DNA of 64,000 nt from Scleropages formosus (lineage: Eukaryota > Chordata > Actinopteri > Osteoglossiformes > Osteoglossidae). Positions 1 to 10,242 of this stretch are shown piece by piece. The stretch is taken from positions 13,047,443-13,111,442 of the forward strand of contig NC_041815.1 in NCBI RefSeq assembly GCF_900964775.1. The letters are read 5' to 3'. A model generated the notes under the pieces. The model was given only the letters and a program-made list of their open reading frames with translations, was not told the origin of the DNA and searched no databases. The stretch's first letter is position 1. Every line of letters begins with the position of its first letter. The translations under genes were made by a program, and so were the position numbers.

Positions 1-2073
1 TATACGGTTCAACCCCCTATAGTCTATACAGGGATGGAGGCCACCGCCTTTCTTCTCAATTAAAAAGAACCCAGCTGCAGCAGGAGAGGTGGACGGACGC
101 ATTATACCTGCGGCCAGTGCCTCGGTTATGTATTGCTGCATGGCCTCTTGTTCAGGCAGAGACAGGGGGTAGACCCAGCCTCGAGGGGGGGGGTGGGTTG
201 TAGTCCCCGGGACAAGGTCAATGGCACAGTCCCAGAGTCGGTGCGGATGTGGTGAGGCGGTAGTACGGAGGCCTGCTCCTTCCTAAAGACCTCCACCAGG
301 TCTTGATATTCCCTCGGGACGTTCACCTGCTGGGGAGAGTTCGAACACTCGACAGAGGTGGCTCTGCATGGCAACCACAAACAGTTCTCATCACACTGAG
401 GTCCCCAAGCCACCAGTTCCCCTGTACTCCATCGGAAGATGGGGTCATGCAGGGCGAGCCATGGAAAACCGAGAATAACTGGTACCTCGGGCAAAGCGAT
501 GAGATAGAACTGCAGATTTTCTTTGTGGCAGGCCTCCACCTCCAAGTGCAAGGGCTCGGTCCAGGTATTGACGAACCCTTGTCCCAGTGGCTGCCCATTG
601 AGCATGCTGACTCTCAGCCGGACATTCCACCAGCGCCGGGGAATGCTGTTTTTATTCACAAAGCCTGCGTCCATGAAACAGCCCTCAGCTCCCGAATCAA
701 CGAGGGCGTGTGTCGTAGCAGTGCGTTCCCCCCAGGACAAGACTATGGGAACTGTGAGACAGTTACACCGCAATGTCCTATTCACCTTAGGCTCTGAGCG
801 GGCCGGACAGTCGGCACAGAAATGTCTGGAGCTCCTAAAATAGAGATATAAACGGTCCCGGAGTCTGCGCTGTCATTCTTCAGGGGTGATTTGTCCGTGC
901 CCGACCTGCATGGGCTCCAACTCAGCTCGGTTAGTGGAGGACCCTTCCATGGCCGGCTTCGGACGAGGGCTTCGATCCTGTGTGAGATTGTCCGGCATCG
1001 CCACCGTCTTGATAAAGCGATCGAGCATCCAGTTTTCTCCACTAAAGGCCAGCTCCCTTTTCAACCCGGGGTTCAAGCCGTGATGGAACTGGGCTAATAG
1101 AGCAGTTTTGATCCAGCCACTCCACTCAGCCAAGGTCCGGAATTCAACCGCATAGTCAGCAACACACCGGTCGCCTTGACTGTGCTCTATGAGGCGTTCA
1201 CTGGCGATCTGGTCTTTGTTAGGAAGCCCAAACATCACTTGGAAGCGTGCCTTGAAATCCTGGTAGGAGCCCTTGGAACAGCTCCCCCATGCGGCAGTGG
1301 CCCAATCCAGAACTCAGCCAGTCAGGAGAGAGGGAGATCATGTAAGTAATCCGGCTCTGGTCAGAGTGATAAACCTGTGGCAGACTGACGAAGATGAGTT
1401 CACACTGCATAAGGAACCAAGAACAACAAGACGGGGTGCCATCATACCTTACCGGAGTTGCCAGCCACGTATTTTGTTCTGGAAGCCGGGGGGGGGGGGT
1501 TGGTGGTCATTCCAGGCCAGTTCTGGTGGTAGCATCAGTATCCCCCATTCGTGTAAAGCGCTTAAGCGCTTACCAGATCCTGAAAGGCTTCCTTCAGGTG
1601 GTTTAATGTGTCTGACCGTGTGTTACCAGCAATGCCCTCTGGGAGGCAAATGCATGCTGGAAGCGCTCTTGCTCCGCTGGGTCCGAAGCTGGGAACCTTC
1701 TGTTATGTTTTCCTCTTGGAACTCAGACGCCTGGCCCAAGTACGGGGCTCACAATGTTTTAATCAAGGAAAATACAAAACTCATCAAAAAACAGGCAGGG
1801 GTCACCAAGGCACGAATGTAGGCAAAAGGAGAATCCTGTAGGCAGGAGGTCGAAGAGATACCAGGAGGACTTGAAGAGACGGGAGACGGGTTCGGGAACA
1901 AGGGTAAGGAGATTGGGAAACAGGGGTGAGAAGGAGAGCACATGCAATACACAGATGACTAGCAAGGCTGAACTAAGGCTTTGCGTCTTGTTGCGCTCTG
2001 AGCTCACACTTATGCGGGTGTCCCATGATCCACTGCCAGTGTTCCTTGTTGCGTGGACATGGAGGGTGTAACA
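1..2073 (-). mobile_element. Ty3/gypsy LTR retrotransposon fossil (LTR, gag, protease, start of RT)
   Basis: Read on the minus strand the order is LTR, a gag capsid-like region (about 870-1270), an aspartic protease region with an ALVDSGAEG-type active site (about 650-700), and the beginning of a reverse transcriptase with a CIDYRGLN motif at the very left edge. This is the standard gag-pol order of Ty3/gypsy elements. The element runs off the window, so its second LTR is not visible. It is broken, with several breaks, and is an old inactive copy. A related inverted copy lies at 33400-34460. Confidence 0.85.
1701..2073 (-). repeat. LTR of the gypsy fossil
   Basis: On the minus strand this 373-bp block starts TGTTACACCC and ends CATAACA, with a polyadenylation-like ATTAAA near its 3' end. 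It is followed directly by the internal region of the element. Ends and placement fit a 5' LTR; the boundaries are read by eye. Confidence 0.65.
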
Positions 2074-2092
2074 GTTGTTAAATACAGTTTTG

Positions 2093-3117
2093 TACAACCC
2101 CAATTCCAAAAAAATGGGACAGTATGAAAAAAGATAATGAAAACAAAAAGAGGTGATTTGTAAATTTACTTAGATTTGTTCTCAAACAAAAACTAAAAAG
2201 ATAAGGTATTTCATGTTTTACCTAATCAGCTGCATTGTTTTTTGAAGATATACGCTTATTCTGAAATCGTCTGCAACACGTTCCAAAAAAATTGGAACAG
2301 TCGAGTGTTTACCTCTTTAACATTATAATGTCTTTCACACACACACACACACATTTTCAGAACCACTTGTCCCATACAGGGTCGCGGGGAACCGGTGCCA
2401 GTCCGTTGCAAGGCACCCCAAGCGGGACTCGAACCCTAGACCCACCAGAGAGCAGGACTGTGGTCCAACCCACTGTGCCACTGCGCCTCCCCTCTAATGT
2501 CTTTCAGTAACACTTATTAATGATTTGGGCACTGAAGACACCAGTTGGTTAAGTTTAGCAAGTAGAATTTTGCCCCATTCATCCATTATGTAGGTCTTCG
2601 GCTACAGTTGTACAGGACTTTCGTTGACGTATTTTGTGCTTCATAATGTGCAGCACACTCTCAGTCGGAGACATGTCAGGAGTGCAGGCAGGCCAATCTA
2701 GTTCTAGTACTCTGCTTAAGAAGCCATGCACTTCTAATCCAAGAAGAATGTGCTTTGGCATTGTCCTGCTGGAAAATGTAGGGACGTCCCTGGAAAAAAA
2801 TGGCATCGGGATGGCATCGGGATGGTTTGTATTTTTCTACATTAATGGTGCCCTCATAGATACAAAATTTACCCATACCATGAGCACTGACACATCCCCA
2901 TATCATGACATGCACTGGCTTCTGAACTGCTGATAGCAGCTTGGATGGCCCTTTTCCTCTTTGGCCCAGAGAACATGACAGCTGTTTTTTTCCAAACCTA
3001 TTTGAATTTCTGACTTGTCAGACCACAAACATGAGTGTACTGCGGTACTCTCTGCCTAAGATGACACCGAGCCCAGAGAAGCCAGCGGTGCTTCTAGGAT
3101 TTATGGCTTCTGCTTTG
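2093..3117 (-). mobile_element. Tc1-like DNA transposon fragment (C-terminal transposase half and one end)
   Basis: The left end carries a TA followed by CAACCCCAATTCCAAAAA, a terminal sequence familiar from teleost Tc1-like transposons. The minus strand then encodes the C-terminal half of a DDE transposase: WGCVSAHGMGK, GRPYIFQQDNAKAHSS and WPACTPDMSPTESV, which correspond to the WGCFSAHG, QQDNDPKH and SPDLNPIE blocks of Tc1. The frame is broken, and the N-terminal half is missing where the sequence changes into the receptor-upstream block near 3118. A SINE is inserted at 2338. The element is inactive. Confidence 0.85.
2338..2494 (-). mobile_element. SINE1 copy, internally shortened, inside Tc1
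   Basis: A (CA)n tract leads into the reverse complement of the window's commonest SINE, including its B box (GGTTCGAGTCC, here with one change). It is flanked by the direct repeat TAATGTCTTTCA at 2326-2337 and 2495-2506, a clear target-site duplication within the transposon. Confidence 0.9.
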
Positions 3118-3400
3118 CAAAAAACTGCCAGAAACACAAATACGTACTCTTCATTCTGACTCAAGATGTTATCCAGGACATAGAGCTCCCAGTTCCAAGC
3201 CAGTCCTTCAAAGTTGAACTCTTGTTTACTCTTGTCTTTAACCAGAGAGCCAGCAGTCTACCAAGGGAATACAGAACAGCAGATTTAAGCAGCAGGAGGT
3301 CAGACTTGTTGGAGTTTCAGGAACCTGAAAGTGAAGAAGGCTTTGGTTTTGGACTGTATGACCTACAGCATTCAACAGTGGAACCTGGAATGTAAAACAC
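3118..3400 (+). promoter_or_regulatory. Block P1: conserved upstream block of receptor A1
   Basis: A block of about 280 bp lies 450 bp upstream of the A1 start codon. Copies sit upstream of A2 (17585), A4 (44740, minus) and A5 (62960, minus), a diverged copy lies before A3, and an orphan lies at 32812-33098. Each contains CTACCAAGGGAATAC (here 3258-3272) or a close variant, whose reverse strand TCCCTTGGTAG resembles the O/E (Olf1/EBF) site of olfactory promoters. P1 has an open frame of about 90 codons, but comparison with the A4 copy shows mostly replacement changes, so I do not call it coding. A promoter or 5' exon role is an inference. Confidence 0.45.
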
Positions 3401-3854
3401 TTTTGCCATTTTTTTATTTCTCTCTGTACGAAAAAGAAAACGCATCATGCTCTTTGTATGATTTATTTCTTGTGAATTATATAGATTGCAAGATCAGATA
3501 TAAAAGGAATCCTGGGCTGCCTTTTCAGAATCATTAATATTATCAATCAATAATCATTTCAAAACATAATTATTACTTAGATCAGTAAAGTTTTTAACTT
3601 TTTATAGTGTTTAATATGTATGTATCATGTATATCAATGTTTGGGTACATGGCACTTAAAAGTAGCGGAGAAAGTTCTGCTGTATACCTGTAGTTAAAAC
3701 TTGAACATGCACAGCTGTTTGTGCTTTATGATTTACATTTTGAAATAATGCTTCTCTTCAATACATGAAATAAAGTTACTGCTAGATACTAATTGAAACA
3801 TTTACTTTCTCCCATTTTCTAGGTGTTTTTGAAAGTGCCACACTGTGCAGCAAG
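3401..3854 (+). promoter_or_regulatory. A1 5' flank: TATA-like box and splice acceptor
   Basis: ATATAAAAGG lies at 3498-3507. A pyrimidine-rich stretch ending TTTTCTAG (AG at 3821-3822) precedes a short leader and the A1 ATG at 3855. The acceptor is conserved before A2, A4 and A5, as expected for receptor genes whose coding exon follows a noncoding 5' exon. The 5' exon and its donor could not be placed. Confidence 0.5.
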
Positions 3855-4799
3855 ATGTCGGAATATGCAGCAAGAAATATCTCTCACACGGACTTCATAC
3901 TAAGTGGCTTCTCTGGATCCAGAGAGTGGAAACAACTTCTCTTCATCCCATTTTTCCTCTTGTTTGTAATGTCAGTCACTGCAAACTCCATGATTATATT
4001 TATAATCTTATCGCACAGGGCTCTGCATTCTCCAATGTACCTGCTGATTTGTGTGATGGCTTTTGTTGATTTGGTTATACCAATATTCTTTGTTCCAAAT
4101 ATGCTTCTTAATCTCCTGTTTAACTGGAACCATATTTCTCTGATGGGTTGCCTGGTTCAGATGTTCTGCATTCTCTTTTTTCAAACAGTGCAGACTACTA
4201 TCTTGCTGTGGATGGCCCTGGATCGTTTCTACGCCATCTGCACTCCACTACATTACAATGAACACATGAGATTCTCTGCATTCCTGAAATTTGTTATTAT
4301 ATTGTTGCTCAGAAATGCAGTTTTCATTTCAGCAATAGTTGGCCTGGCTCGATCTTTGTCATACTGCCAGTCCAATGAGATTAAGCACTGCTTCTGTGAA
4401 CACATGGCATTGGTCACCCTTGCATGTGGTCCCATATATGTTAACAGTGTTGTAGGACTATGTGCTGCTTTCTTCACCTTAGCAGCTGATGTCCTTTTTA
4501 TTGTGTTTTCCTATGTTAGAATATTTGTCTCTCTGTTTAAATCAGGCAGACCTAGTCAAAAAGCACTCAGTACATGCATCACTCATATTATTGTCATGTT
4601 TGTGGGTTTAATTTTTGCCTTAACATCGTTCCTTTCCTACAGAATAAAAAATGACATGTCATCAAACAGTCATATGACGATCAGCACAATGTATTTGCTT
4701 TTGCCTGCCTGTTTAAATCCAATAATTTATGGTATCAGGACAAAAGAAATAAGACAGCAAGTAATAAAAGTAATGAAGTGTGGAAAAAAGTCCCCATAA
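3855..4799 (+). CDS. Olfactory receptor A1, class I (OR51/52-like), intact
   Basis: A 314-residue seven-transmembrane odorant receptor in one exon, expected at the cilia membrane of olfactory sensory neurons and coupled to the olfactory G protein. Visible hallmarks are an N-glycosylation site at N8, N44 in TM1, LHSPMY at 57-62, the TM3 cysteine C99, MALDRFYAICTPLHY at 120-134, FCEHMALVTLAC at 180-191, KALSTCITH at 236-244 in TM6 and LNPIIYGIRTKEIR at 287-300 in TM7. The CEH...LAC and KALSTC motifs fit class I receptors of the OR51/OR52 type. The start sits 33 bases after the conserved splice acceptor and matches its paralogs. AATAAA signals occur at 4820 and 4994. A1 has unusual residues in TM3 (Q110, T111) and TM4 (L150, L151) compared with A2, A4 and A5. 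Confidence 0.95.
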   Translation: MSEYAARNISHTDFILSGFSGSREWKQLLFIPFFLLFVMSVTANSMIIFIILSHRALHSPMYLLICVMAFVDLVIPIFFVPNMLLNLLFNWNHISLMGCLVQMFCILFFQTVQTTILLWMALDRFYAICTPLHYNEHMRFSAFLKFVIILLLRNAVFISAIVGLARSLSYCQSNEIKHCFCEHMALVTLACGPIYVNSVVGLCAAFFTLAADVLFIVFSYVRIFVSLFKSGRPSQKALSTCITHIIVMFVGLIFALTSFLSYRIKNDMSSNSHMTISTMYLLLPACLNPIIYGIRTKEIRQQVIKVMKCGKKSP

Positions 4800-5430
4800 G
4801 ACTCAAGTAAGCCAGCTGAAATAAAAAGATACTGATTTACAAACATGTATCTTAACTGTATTTCTTAAATATCTTTTTAAGATGCACATGTTTGGTTGGT
4901 TATTACATACTGTTAACTTGAAATGTTCTCATGAGAGAAATAATCTTAAAAATGATTTAAATGTATTTCTTGCATAAGTCAATGGATCAAAACAATAAAG
5001 CAAGCTGTGACACATCCTGAAAAAATAGTTTTGCCATTTTTGTCATATTTCTGGGAACTTTCCATTTTTTCAACAAAACAGAAAAAAATACAACACATCA
5101 TTAAACATCACAGTGTTAAATAATGGTTACAACACCAGCTCATTCTGTTGCACAGATGATTAAGCAAAATAGTAAGAATGTTATATTGTAAAATACAATA
5201 CAGGCAATCAATAATACACAGAGCAGTCAGGAAACTTAAGTCAATAGCTTTCATAAATTGAAGTTCATGAACTACGGGTAATTTTACACGGTGCTGTTTG
5301 GTCGAGGAGGCATGCTGTGCAGCAATGATCAGGTCTGTCAGCAGCATGTATGGAGATGAGCTGACCATCCTTTTTCCTCTGTCTGTTGTGGCTTAAGTTT
5401 GTAGCTCTTACACAAGGTTGTCAAGACGAA
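4800..5430. other. Spacer D, proximal part (3' flank of A1)
   Basis: AT-rich noncoding DNA with AATAAA at 4820-4825 and 4994-4999. It is repeated in reverse complement at 43028-42200 and in diverged form at 19634-20060 and 61357-60240. No gene is seen; the short ORFs here are not preserved between copies in a coding pattern. Confidence 0.7.
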
Positions 5431-5613
5431 GGCTGATGGAGTTATTTAATAGGCTTATTAATATGTACTAGTAGTTGAATGCAAAGGTTGCTGCTTTGAG
5501 GGTACTTAGCCAAAATTGCTCTAGTAAAATTTTGTTGTTGTATAAATGGGTAAATAGTTGTAGGCTGCTTTGGAGAAAAGTGTCACACAAATGAATAAAT
5601 GTAAATGTAGTTA
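5431..5613 (+). mobile_element. SINE3-type fragment (internally shortened)
   Basis: It contains GGTACTTAGCC, AATTGCTCTAGTAAA and the tail CTTTGGAGAAAAGTGTC...AATGAATAAATGTAA, the third SINE type of the window. Related copies lie at 20090, 28905, 42165 and 56495. Confidence 0.65.
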
Positions 5614-6357
5614 TGCGGCATTTTAAGACGAGATACGGATTAACGCACATCTCAGTTGTGCTCAGGCAGGACAATCCACATGCTGGATAGTTTCCCTGGT
5701 GATGAAGGAGGCATAGTATCAGGCAAAGGAGCAATTTTTGGGTACATTGCTTAGGAACGCTGGCTCTTTCATTCATTCATGTCAGACATGTTCGAAAAAA
5801 AGGAGGACAGGCAGATTGAATTGGAAGACAAGGTGCCACTATTATTCCCCACCTCTAACTCCAAATTACTTGCCATGTTTAAAGGATCCTTCGCAGTCAC
5901 ACAGTGAGTAAGGGATGTAGATTATGAGGTCAATAAGAATGACAGGGTAATAGTTGGATCATCTCACTTCGTTAAAAATCAGTATAGCTGAATTCACACA
6001 TTCCTTGCAATGCCTAACTTGGACAAAGTCGAACATGGAATACTGGCTTTCCTCTCAGCACAAGCATGATTTACTGACATTCTGGAATAAGCAAAAACAG
6101 AATTCTAGTGTGTTAAGTCTCGCATTTTACTTCGATTTCTAAAACACTTGCATCTGCACTGGACTATGCATCTTGTTTAATATGGTTCAAATCTCAACGT
6201 AGGTGCAAAAATAGGCAAGTGGGAGAAGTCATGACCACGTATGTCTTATCCTCTATCTCCCCACCACAACCCCACATTATTGAAAGGTTACACGCTAAAT
6301 CTCAGTGTCAATTTTTTTCTCTGTCAAACACATTTCAGATAAAGAAACCAAAGTGAC
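5614..6357. other. Spacer D, distal part
   Basis: Noncoding DNA, repeated inverted at 42015-41311 and in part at 21700-22060. From about 6160 it corresponds to the intron and acceptor region of gene B (compare 24310-24503), ending with CATTTCAG just before the B1 ATG. Confidence 0.65.
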
Positions 6358-6618
6358 ATGGCTGAAGAAATTCATCAAAACAACTTGTCTTTCTACCTGG
6401 TAGGGAGCATTAGATTTCTATCACATAACATCAGCATTGACATTGCAACAGACATTAACATCTTTTTAGGTATAGGTATACTGTACATAATTTTTCCTGA
6501 TACTGTGAACCCCATTATTTGAGTCTGGACCAAGGAAATAAGGAATGTCATTCTAAAAATGTTCAAGGTGAGGTCACATAAAATGAAAAATATAAATGTG
6601 TCAACAGTGAAAGTTTAA
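6358..6618 (+). pseudogene. Olfactory receptor B1 pseudogene with large internal deletion
   Basis: The B-type start (ATGGCTGAAGAA) and its splice acceptor are present. After about nine codons the sequence jumps to the end of TM6 (FYLVGS), then continues through SHNISIDIATDINIFLG and the TM7 segment to a final KV and stop, as in B2. Roughly 720 bases covering TM1 to TM6 are missing. TM7 reads NPII followed by an in-frame stop where B2 has Y, and ILYI is preceded by two extra codons. The mirror copy B3 (41075-41310) lacks the same body of the gene, so the loss predates the inverted duplication. Confidence 0.9.
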
Positions 6619-6663
6619 TCTTGGTGCATCAGCAACTTTTCCCAATGAAAAGCTTCAACTGAT

Positions 6664-6897
6664 AACACACACACACACACACACACACAGAACCACTTGT
6701 CCCATACGGGGAGCCAGAGCCTAACCCGGCAACACGGGGCGTAAGGCTAGAGTGGGAGGGGACACACCCAGGACAGGACGCCAGTCCACCTCAAGGCACC
6801 CCAAGCGGGACTCAAACCCCAGACCCACTGGAGAGCACAACCCACTCCAACCCACTGCCCCACTGCGCCACTGCACCACCACACCACCGCACCCCCT
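6664..6897 (-). mobile_element. SINE1 copy
   Basis: (CA)n followed by the SINE1 reverse complement. The target-site duplication CTTCAACTGAT lies at 6653-6663 and 6898-6908. The same insertion is present in the mirror segment at 40812-41030, so it predates the inverted duplication. Confidence 0.92.
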
Positions 6898-7204
6898 CTT
6901 CAACTGATTACACAATGAATATAATCTTACAGCACAGTTGAAAGTTCAGTAGGAGCTGCGAAAGAAGTTAGTCAGATTTCCACAGTATATTAAAAGAATT
7001 CATTCTTTTACAATGGCTGGTCATTTGAAATATACAGTATAAAGAAAAAACACGAATATTAATAAAAAAACATGAATTTTCAGGAGGAAAACATTTTCCA
7101 ATGCTGAATGTGAATTATTATGTGATCATATATTAGAAAACGTTGACAAAATTAGCTAGAGCAGAAACTCACTCGCATTAAATCAATGCCTTTACATTTG
7201 TACA

Positions 7205-7550
7205 AATTTTATTTGAAGGCCACAGCAAGTAGCGCTGCTGTCTCACAGCGCCTCGGTGGTGTGAGGGGACGTGGGTTCGATCCCTGCTCAGTCTGTGTGG
7301 AGTTTGCATGTCCCCCCCTGTCTGCATGGGTTCCCTCCTACTGTCCAAAGACATGATGTTCAGGTTCTCCATAGTGTGAGAGTAACACAGAGAGAGTATG
7401 TTCCACTGGTGTATGGAGGAGTGACCCATTGTTAGTATTGTATCTAGCAGTGTAAGTAACCTTGGTGAATAAGGTGTGTGGCCTGATAACACTACATAGA
7501 GTTCACTGGAAGTCACTTTGGAGAAAAGCATCTGCTAAATAAATGTAATG
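7205..7550 (+). mobile_element. SINE2 copy (tRNA-headed, L2-type tail)
   Basis: The head contains an A-box-like GCCACAGCAAGTAG and a perfect B box GGTTCGATCCC. The body has CAGTCTGTGTGGAGTTTGCATG, and the tail is CTTTGGAGAAAAGCATCTGCTAAATAAATGTAA. The insertion is shared with mirror copies at 40500-40165 and 50090-49785. Confidence 0.85.
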
Positions 7551-9395
7551 TATTATGATATGGCTTTGGCTTTAATTTCAGCTGTAGGCCTAAGTCTGAA
7601 TAACACCTGTATTTTGCAAGGTGAACCATCAGAAGAAACATCTGTTGTGAAAAGTCAAAAGTTTCAACTCAAGCTCAATTTTCTTTCAAGCTAAAGTACC
7701 ATCTTCTGGTGAAATAGTCTGAAGAAAAAAGATATTTTTTATAACACAAACATATTTTTAGCTCGTTTTAAGAACTTGTTTAAAGCCCATCATGTAAACT
7801 TAAAAATGGCATTTTATTTTAATGTATAATATAACAATGAAGTCTGAAACCATTGCTCAACTTCCAGGCATGCAGGGCCTTTCTGAGAGCAAAACTGTCC
7901 GCTGTCGATGAATAGGATGATGGTCCTGTGTTTCTGTCTGAAGCTCCTCTTCTAGGGAATACCATAGGTAATAAAAAGGGAAATCTTAGGGACTCAATGC
8001 ACAGCACACAACAGGTACGTAATGAGGACCAGTGATAAACAAGGATGTGTCCTAATCACTTCTTGCACCACTGTTAACACAATTAGGCTGCAACTTTTAA
8101 ATGACCAGCAGAAGGAGAAACAACACTCATGGGCAATCTTTGAGGGCAGAAAACTACTTCCATCAAAACACACACACACACACACACATTTTCAGAACCG
8201 CTTGTCCCATACGGGGTCACGGGGAACCGGAGCCTACCCGGCAACACAGGGCGTAAGGCCAGAGGGGGAGGGGACACACCCAGGACGGGACGCCAGTCCG
8301 TCGCAAGGCACCCCAAGCGGGACATGAACCCCAGACCCACCGGAGAGCAGGACTGCGGTCCAACCCACTGCGCCACCGCACCCCCTTCCATCAAAACACC
8401 TGAGCCTAATTTTCTAAAACCCTTATACATTAATCAGGGAACACTTGTTAAAGGGAGTACCAACTTGGGAAAAACGAAACAACCCAGGAAATCAGGACAA
8501 TACACACAGAAACACAGATCAGGTTCTTCTTTTCATGCAGCTGTAAGTGTGATCGGTGCTCAGTAATTTTATGGCTTTTAACAGTGTCATAAGAGTTGTG
8601 TACAGACTAATACCAAAGTGATTTTACTGCGTAAAACTGCTGCCAATTGTTACAACAAGTGGCAAATTTCCAAAGATATAAATATTTCCCAGTTTCCTGC
8701 TTTCAGCTGTATTTTCTTCACTTTTCCCTTCATTTTGTTCAATGCATTTTTGTTGTGTAACAAATGTCACCAGTGATTACAATGCTAGCTAGTTTTTGTC
8801 AATAAAACAAAATAAAACAGGAATGTAGGACTTGCTCCACACGTGTCAATCAATAATGAGACAGAAAAACTGCCTGTTTGCAAGATGATTCTCTCAACAG
8901 TGAGCATTAAACAAAACCAGAGATAATGCCTTTTTATTTTCACCTACTTTCTACTGGTTGTAATCTTAATGTATCTCAAAGTCCATTTACATATTACAAT
9001 GAGCCTTTCAAAGTATACTTGTAGCTGCAGAAAGATTTACAGAACTTAATCAGATCTATAAATGAATTCATCTAGTTGATGCTATTCTCCAGAGTAATAA
9101 GCTGGTGGGAGGTACCACATGAGCAGAGGTTGTCTGAAAACTGTTTTAGAGGACTGCGTGGGAAGTGGTTTTTGGTTTTTTACAGGTTCACATGAAAGGG
9201 TTCTCTTGGTTTAACTAAATCTTCATTATAATTATTACAGCTGCTGTTGAATGTAACTTTTGGAAACATGGGGGCAGTTGATAGTGTAGTGTAATACGTT
9301 GCTCCGTTTGGATATGAAGGATGCGGAATCAAATCCTGAGTACTGGTGTAGTATACATGACTGGATTTAAATTTAGATTCTCTGTATGCCTTTAT
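7551..9395. other. Tail segment T (unit 1), noncoding
   Basis: This conserved tail lies downstream of gene B. It recurs at 26550-27640 (+), 40165-38370 (-) and 49785-48310 (-). It includes a region (7819-8007) open on the minus strand in most copies, but I see no gene family or start context there. A SINE3-type head (9255-9385) contains GATAGTGTAGTGTAATACG and a decayed B box. SINE1 copies interrupt at 8172 and 9396. Confidence 0.65.
8172..8385 (-). mobile_element. SINE1 copy unique to unit 1
   Basis: Flanked by TTCCATCAAAACAC at 8158-8171 and 8386-8399. The paralogous sites at 27545, 39550 and 49170 carry the uninterrupted target, so this insertion followed the duplications. Confidence 0.95.
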
Positions 9396-9601
9396 AAGGG
9401 CGGTGGTGCAGTGGGTTGGAGCGGGTCCTGCCTTCCGGTGGGTCTGGGGTTCAAGTCCTGCTTGGGGTGCCTTGCGACGGACTGGCGTCCCATCCTGGGT
9501 GTGTCCCCTCCCTCTCCGGCCTTACGCCCTGTGTTGCCAGGTAGGCTCCAGTTCCCCACGACCCCGTATGGGACAAGCGGTTCAGAAAGTGTGTGTGTGC
9601 G
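9396..9601 (+). mobile_element. SINE1 copy shared with 47982-48185
   Basis: It runs from the tRNA-like head to a short TG tail. The target-site duplication TGCCTTTAT lies at 9387-9395 and 9602-9610. The inverted paralog carries the same insertion at the same site. Confidence 0.92.
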
Positions 9602-9729
9602 TGCCTTTATGTGTACGGATAATTAAAACTTCAAAAGTGCAATATAATGCAGACAATTTTAAAGTGAGAGCAAGTAGTAAAGATTTTCAGGTTTTTCCAA
9701 GCTCCCATTACTCTTTTGAAGACGGCAAC

Positions 9730-10125
9730 TGTCATGACCACACCCGCACTTCAACCAGTAGTACCTGGCTCTGATTAAGCACCTGGCACCTTCAATCAGA
9801 GCAATCAGCTACAAAAGACACTTCTCAGCCTCTTCCCAGTTGTGGAATCTCTTTGAGACTACTGTCCTCTCTGTGCTCATAGCACTCACCATGGTCCATG
9901 TCCTGTTCCCCTTCGTCCTCGACTCCCGTTCTTCGTTCCTTGGCTCCTGACCATTCACCTTGTTTCTCGACTTGATCCACGGCTCTTCGCTTTCACCCTA
10001 ATCACCAATCAACCGACCATTCACCTGTCCTTGATAATAAGAACAAGTCTCTCCACTTGGCCTTAAATGAACGATCCTGCAGTTGGGTCCTGCCTTCCCC
10101 ATGTCCTTTGCTGTGCAGGACAGTA
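9730..10125 (+). repeat. Solo LTR (Ty3/gypsy-like)
   Basis: It starts TGTCATGACCACACCCGC and ends near GCAGGACAGTA, flanked by GCAAC on both sides (9725-9729 and 10126-10130). No internal retrotransposon sequence adjoins it. It resembles LTR pieces at 37471 and 58856. The mirror copy at 47468-47863 shows it was present before the inverted duplication. Confidence 0.7.
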
Positions 10126-10242
10126 GCAACATCAAAATCACTGTTGTTAAAATCAGCATTAAATGTGTCTTGTACCAAATGTCTCACATTATACAGCTAT
10201 TTTTACATACACGACAACTTGTATTTGGCATTGCAAACAGAG

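Noticed and set aside
303-843. Plus-strand reading frames at 303-843
   Set aside because: Shadows of the minus-strand gypsy fossil.
3134-3394. A conserved coding exon in block P (frame ending SEEGFGFGLYDLQHSTVEPGM)
   Set aside because: Other copies carry stops or shifts, and P1 versus P4 shows mainly replacement changes, so it is treated as upstream noncoding DNA.
4253-4477. Antisense frame repeated opposite every A receptor (MKKA...MCSL)
   Set aside because: It mirrors the conserved coding strand of the receptors and has no independent support.
7819-8007. Small conserved protein (62 codons, minus) in tail T
   Set aside because: The frame recurs in other copies only because the whole noncoding tail is recently duplicated; there is no domain, start context or coding substitution pattern.
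8022-8327. Proteins with [20 protein letters not shown]-type sequence at many positions
   Set aside because: These are antisense translations of SINE1 and its CA tract.
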